Shown here: in pieces, positions 58,891-64,000 of the stretch
Position numbering within the stretch: position 1 is the first letter of the stretch
Layout: each line of letters starts with the position of its first letter
Assembly (NCBI GenBank): GCA_022457065.1
Contig: JAJGBQ010000002.1
Location: forward strand, 620,001-684,000
Direction of reading: 5' to 3'
Source: Curvularia sp. ZM96
Lineage: Eukaryota > Ascomycota > Dothideomycetes > Pleosporales > Pleosporaceae
DNA length: 64,000 nt
Program-made: the position numbers and the translations under genes
Notes under the pieces: model-generated
Databases searched by the model: none
What the model was told of the DNA's origin: nothing
The model's input: the letters and a program-made list of their open reading frames with translations, nothing else

Positions 58891-61800
58891 ATGGCATCGA
58901 GACGGGATGTGAACTGCTCCTCGATCGACCACACATTTGGTCCCTATGCTGGACCTGATTGTCGTGGTGGTTTCGACTTCACTTTACTCTTCTCTGATAT
59001 CTTTCTTTCAATTGTACCTTTGTCTATCCTTATATCTATCGTCCCATTCAGAGCTTTCTATCTCTGGCGAAGAAAGTCCAAGGTTACAAGGTCAACGTTA
59101 CTATACGCAAAGCTAGTATGTGGTATCCTCACACTGCATGTTCATGGCTAATCGAGGCATTACAGATAGGATGGGCCATCTTCGCCGGCTTCGAACTCGC
59201 CCTTCTCGTTCTTTGGACCAACCGAAAAGTACCCCTGAGCCCGGCTGAGATACCCTCTGCTGCCATCAACTTCGTCAGTGCTTCGTTGCTAGGCTTTTTC
59301 TCTTATGTGGAACACATGCGCTCTATCCGACCCTCACTCCTACTCAACATATACCTTTTCTTCAGCTTCTTGTTCGACCTGGAAAGGTCACGCACCTATG
59401 CGTTGGGCACCAATCTAAGTCTTGTTGCTGCCGTGTTCGCGACTCGGCTTGCAGTGAAGTTGTTCTTAGCGGCAGTCGAGTCTCGAGACAAACGAAAACA
59501 TCTCCTTCCTGAATATGCCGACTGTCCTCCAGAGGCCACAAGTGGTATATACAAGCGCGCTTCATTTTGGTGGCTTAATGAGCTATTTAGAAAAGGATTC
59601 TCCAAGGCTTTGACTGTCGACGACCTCTTTCACTTAGATAAACATCTCCGTGCAGACTATGTACACCACGTACTTGGATCAGCATGGGCGAGGTGTAAGT
59701 TCAAATCCAGACCAATGCCTTCGATCGGGCGACTGACCATCAATGTTCCTGCAGTGTCGAATCCTAGTCCGAATGCTCTATTCACAACAACTGTGGGAAG
59801 GTTGAAGTGGTCTATCTTGGCAGTCGTCCCGCCTCGGCTGTGTTTGATTGGTTTCAACTTTTGTCAGCCATTCCTCATCAACAGGGCTGTGACGTTCTCC
59901 CAAGAAGCCCAAACTCCTCAGGCGAAAAACATTGGCTACGGACTAATTGGTGCATACATCATTGTGTTCGTTGGTATTGCGGTCAGTCGACTATCCAGGC
60001 CACCGAGTATCCGATTTTGACTGACAAACATCCAGGTTTCTAACGGCCAGTACATGCATTTGACATTTCGCTTCATCACACAGATGCGAGGTGGACTCGT
60101 TTCAATGCTTTACAACAAAGCCACTGAAGTGGCATTGACGAATGTCGACACCGGCTCCTCCATCACACTGATGAGTGCAGATGTTGAACGCATTGTCACT
60201 GGAATGGAAACTAGTCACGAGGTAATTAAATCTGATGTGTCGTACGCTATCCACACAGTCAACTAACATCTTCTTTTTTTCTAGATCTGGTCCAACGCAC
60301 TAGAAATAGCTCTTGCAATGTACCTGCTTGAGCGACAGCTGGGCGCGGCATGCGCTATTCCTATTGGTATTGCGGTCCTATCGTTGTTCGGATCCATAGC
60401 TGCCACCAGCATGATAGCGCAGCGACAAGCGCTTTGGCTTGAGGGTATCGAGCGGCGCATAGCTGCCACCAACGCTATGCTCAGTTCCATGAAGGGCGTG
60501 AAGATGGGTGGTCTAACCGAAGTACTGCGCGAGGATCTGCACAAGCTGAGAATCGATGAGCTCAACATCTCGAAGAAGTTTCGGAAGCTGCTGATTTGGA
60601 CCATGGGTTTTAGTAAGAACAGTTCTTTCATTGTTCTCCTCATTCACTAACTCCATATAGCGTACATCTCACCCATCGCATCACCAATTCTAGCATTCGC
60701 GGTCTTTTCCGTTATTGCAAGGAATAGCGAAGGCAAAAGCACACTTGATACTGCTACCGTCTTCACCTCTCTCTCATTGTTCACCTTGCTCACTGAACCC
60801 CTTGGTTCGCTGATTATGGCTCTTTCATCACTCATGGGTGGTGTCGGATCGTTTCAGCGAATTCAGGAGTTCATTGCACAACCTCCGCGGGCGGAGCACC
60901 GCAGGTTTGCACCTGCTCATGCAGGTAGTGTCACGTGGCTTCCAGAAAGTGGCAGTGTATCCGAGAAGAGCTCTGTTCTCTCTCAAAAGAGCCGTTTTTC
61001 TGTCGATGTAAAAGAGTGCAACACTTCTCAGGCCATCGTCATAGAAGGCGGTTACTTTGGATGGGATTCAGAGAAGCAGCCTGATGGCATCCTGCAGCAA
61101 ATCGACATGGTTGTTCCACGAGGCAAGATTACCATGGTCGTGGGACCTGTGGGCTGCGGCAAGTCTACCCTGCTCAAAGCAGTGCTAGGAGAATTGCCGG
61201 TCATGGGTGGTTCCCTGCAGTTGTCCTCCCTGCGCATTGCGCTGTGTGACCAGACCCCGTGGCAAACAAATGGGACTGTGCAGGAAAGTATCATCGGTGT
61301 ATCGGATTTCGACCAGCGTTGGTATTCGTCGGTTGTTCGCGCCTGCGCCTTGGATGAAGACCTTGGACAACTGCCCCAGGGCGACCAGACACAGATCGGT
61401 AGCAAGGGTATTGCACTAAGTGGTGGTCAAAGCCAGCGCATTGTGAGACCTCCCCACCTTCTCCTCACGTTAATATTGGAGCTGGACTAACTATTCGACC
61501 GGATAGGCACTTGCAAGAGCGGTATATGCACAAAAGGATATCATCATCCTTGACGATTGTCTTAGCGGTCTCGATGGTCAGACCGAGAACCGTATCTTCC
61601 ACAGCCTTTTCGGTAAACAAGGACTACTAAGGCGTTGTAGAACGACCGTTCTTATGTCATCATCATCTGGTGTGTTCCAATCATTCCTTTATCCAAAACA
61701 CAGTCTCATTGACATTCTCTCCAGCAAAACGTCTGCCCTACTGCGATCACATTGTTGCTCTAAACCAAGACGGAAAAATTTCGGAACAAGGATCTTTCGA

Positions 61801-63901
61801 CAAGTTGAACAGGTCTGGCGGTTATGTATCAGGTTTCAATCTTCAAAAGCCGGACTGGAATTATACCGCAGAGAAACACACCTATGAAGCACCACCCAGG
61901 TACACCGAACGTCAAGTCGATAACGGCAAACTTACAGAAGAAGAACTTCAAGCCGAGACCAATCGCCGCACTGGAGATACCGCCATCTACTTTTACTACA
62001 TCGGTTCAGTGGGATGGGCACCAACTATGGTATTCGTCTTTTCGATTATAGTCTTCATCTTTGGAATCTCTTTCCCTACGGTTTGGGTCAAGATGTGGGC
62101 TGAATACAACCAAGATCATCCCAATCAGCGTCTCGGATATTGGCTCGGTATCTACGCCACGTTCGGTGGCCTGGCTATGATTTTCCTCATCGTTAGTTGC
62201 TGGCAGCTCATCATCACCATGGTTCCTCGCTCTGGTGTTGCGTTCCATAAGAAGCTCTTGGATACAGTACTTGGGTAAGTTCGGTGTTTTATGATTGACA
62301 TAGAGACAGACTAACAAGTGATAGGTCGCCCATGTCCTTCTTTTCTACTACAGATTCAGGCGTCACACTGAACCGCTTTAGCCAAGATCTCATGCTGATT
62401 GACATGGAATTGCCGCTTGCCGCATTAAACACTTTTGCGACGTTCGTTCTCTGCGTCGGGCAGATGGCCCTCATCGCTGTTGCAGCCCCTTATGCTACCA
62501 TCGCGTTTCCGATTGTAGCTATAACCGTCTACTTCATCCAGAAATTCTATCTCCGCACCTCTCGTCAGCTCCGTTTCCTCGACTTGGAAGCGAAGTCTCC
62601 TCTCTACACCCAGTTCAGCGAGATACTGGAGGGACTCCCAACTATTCGTGCGTTCGGATGGCAGGAGTATGTTGAGAAGAAGGCTAAGACTCTACTTGAC
62701 CGTAGCCAACGGCCTTTCTACCTGCTCTTCGCGATTCAACGCTGGCTGACTCTTGTTCTGGATCTGGTGGTCGCAGCAGTAGCAACTATTCTCATTGTTC
62801 TTGTCGTAACACTGCGAGGAAAGCTCAGCGCTGGGTATGTCGGCGTCGCTCTCCTCAATGTCGTACTCTTTTCCCAGAGTATCAAGCTACTCATCTCATT
62901 CTGGACACAACTGGAGACGCACATTGGTAGTGTAGCCAGGGTCAAGAGCTTCACTACCGACGCCATCACAGAAGACAAAGAGGGCGAGGATCGTGTTCCC
63001 CCACCCAACTGGCCCAGTTCCGGAAAGATCGAATTCAACAACGTCGAAGCATGCCATCGGTAAGTTTTCTATTCATGTTTCGGATGCTTAGACTAACAGT
63101 ATAGTCCCGGGGAACCCGTAATCTCAGATTTCTCCCTTTCGATCAAGCCTGGCGAGAAGGTAGCAATTGTCGGTCGAACCGGCAGCGGCAAATCATCATT
63201 GGTCCTCTCTCTTTTCCGCATGATTGAGCTTTCTTCTGGCAGCATCACCATCGATTCACTTCCCCTCACTGAGATTCCGCGCCAGACCATCCGCAGTCGG
63301 CTCATCGGCCTCCCACAAGACGCGTACCTGCTCCCCGGCTCCATTCGCCTGAACGCCGATCCTCTAGGCGAGTCCAATGACAAGGCCATTATGGCTGTGT
63401 TGAAGGACGTCCAGCTTTGGGACATTATTGTTGCCAAGGGGGACGTTGAGAAGTATGCTCATCCGCTAGACGTCGAGGTCGACGACCTGCACTTCTCCCA
63501 CGGCCAGCGTCAGTTGTTCTGCCTGGCGCGTGCCATGCTGAGGAAGGACAAAGCAAGTGTGGTGATCATGGATGAAGCCACTAGCAAGTATGTCTCATCC
63601 CATCCACCTGAAAAAATGCATGATTTGCTAACAGTACACTTTTAGCCTTGACGCAGCAACGGATGCTCATGTCCAACGTCTCCTTCGATCTACCTTCCCT
63701 CACCACACACTCATTTCCGTCGCGCACAAGCTCGATACTATACTTGACTTCGACAAGGTCGTCGTCATGAACAAGGGTCAGCTTGTCGAATATGGGCGTC
63801 CCCATATGCTGCTGGAGCGCCAGGGTAGCTGGTTCAAGAGCTTGTACGAAGAGGTAGCCATGAGGGAGGATGTTGACGATGATCTTGACATTGTCTGTTA
63901 A
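58891..63901 (+). CDS. Full-size ABCC (MRP-type) ABC transporter
   Basis: Eleven exons: 58891-59115, 59166-59694, 59755-59981, 60036-60221, 60285-60612, 60661-61442, 61507-61669, 61725-62274, 62325-63059, 63105-63587 and 63646-63901. They give 1487 residues and every join keeps frame. Order is TMD0, TMD1, NBD1, TMD2, NBD2. NBD1 has Walker A 'GPVGCGKSTLL' (about residue 658), signature 'LSGGQSQRIALARA' and Walker B 'IIILDDCLSGLD' (Asp for the catalytic Glu). NBD2 has 'GRTGSGKSSL', 'FSHGQRQLFCLARAML', 'VVIMDEATSNLD' and H-loop 'SVAHKLDTIL'. The family exports conjugates, drugs and secondary metabolites using ATP. It is divergent from the NRPS, so export of the peptide is a reasonable inference. 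Intron 1's acceptor (59165) is the least certain junction. Confidence 0.91.
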
Positions 63902-64000
63902 GAACCTCTTTCTTTTACGTTTTGATGTGAGGCAGGTGAAAAAAGAATGTATTGTGGCTCACGACCGTCATCCAGTTTGGCATCTCCATCTCTTCCCTTT

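Noticed and set aside
32777..63901. HC-toxin-, AM-toxin- or tentoxin-type synthetase
   Set aside because: The domain order (T-E start, C-T-C-T tail, 4 A domains) and size fit my recollection of NPS4/AbNPS2 much better. No tailoring P450, fatty-acid synthase or other toxin-cluster gene is seen nearby.

Overview
The window is nuclear DNA of a filamentous ascomycete, most likely a pleosporalean Dothideomycete (Alternaria, Bipolaris, Pyrenophora or a relative). Genes carry short 45-110 nt introns with GTRAGT-like donors, CTAAC/CTAAT branch sites and YAG acceptors. Typical filamentous-fungal families are present (HET, DUF7703, Bys1, BTB with a Cys-rich insert, TDT and MFS carriers), and the largest gene has the size and layout I recall for the pleosporalean NPS4/AbNPS2 synthetases. 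No rRNA, tRNA, intact transposon or CRISPR array was recognised.

Layout. 0.3-1.1 kb: BTB/POZ protein (-). 2.4-3.2 kb: GNAT acetyltransferase (+). 5.0-6.9 kb: MFS drug/polyamine-type exporter (+). 7.4-8.4 kb: PQ-loop membrane protein (-). 10.3-11.7 kb: DUF7703 membrane protein (+), apparently with a GC-AG intron. 12.7-17.2 kb: two Ser/Thr-rich, probably GPI-anchored surface proteins (+) flanking a small membrane protein (-) and an EthD-like alpha/beta-barrel protein (-). 19.7-21.9 kb: F-box protein (+). 23.9-24.6 kb: secreted Bys1 protein (+). 25.3-26.8 kb: unknown protein with a coiled-coil C-terminus (+). 27.3-30.3 kb: HET-domain protein (+). 31.1-32.4 kb: TDT/Mae1-type carrier (+).

32.8-63.9 kb is a secondary-metabolism locus. 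One nonribosomal peptide synthetase gene (-, 9 exons, about 7203 residues) reads T-E | C-A-T | C-A-T-E | C-A-T | C-A-T-E | C-T | C-T. About 4.0 kb of gene-poor DNA separates it from a divergent full ABCC transporter (+, 11 exons, about 1487 residues). Inferred roles: the synthetase builds a peptide with four A-selected residues plus whatever reaches the A-less starter T-E, with up to three D-configured positions, and the transporter exports it or a related compound.

Main observations: the synthetase starts with T-E and no A domain; its last T domain lacks the phosphopantetheine serine (GGDI instead of GGDS); an A domain is replaced by a Pro/Ser-rich linker before the sixth T; and NBD1 of the ABC transporter has Ser where the H-loop His is expected. 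All exon joins were made by eye and checked for reading-frame consistency only.
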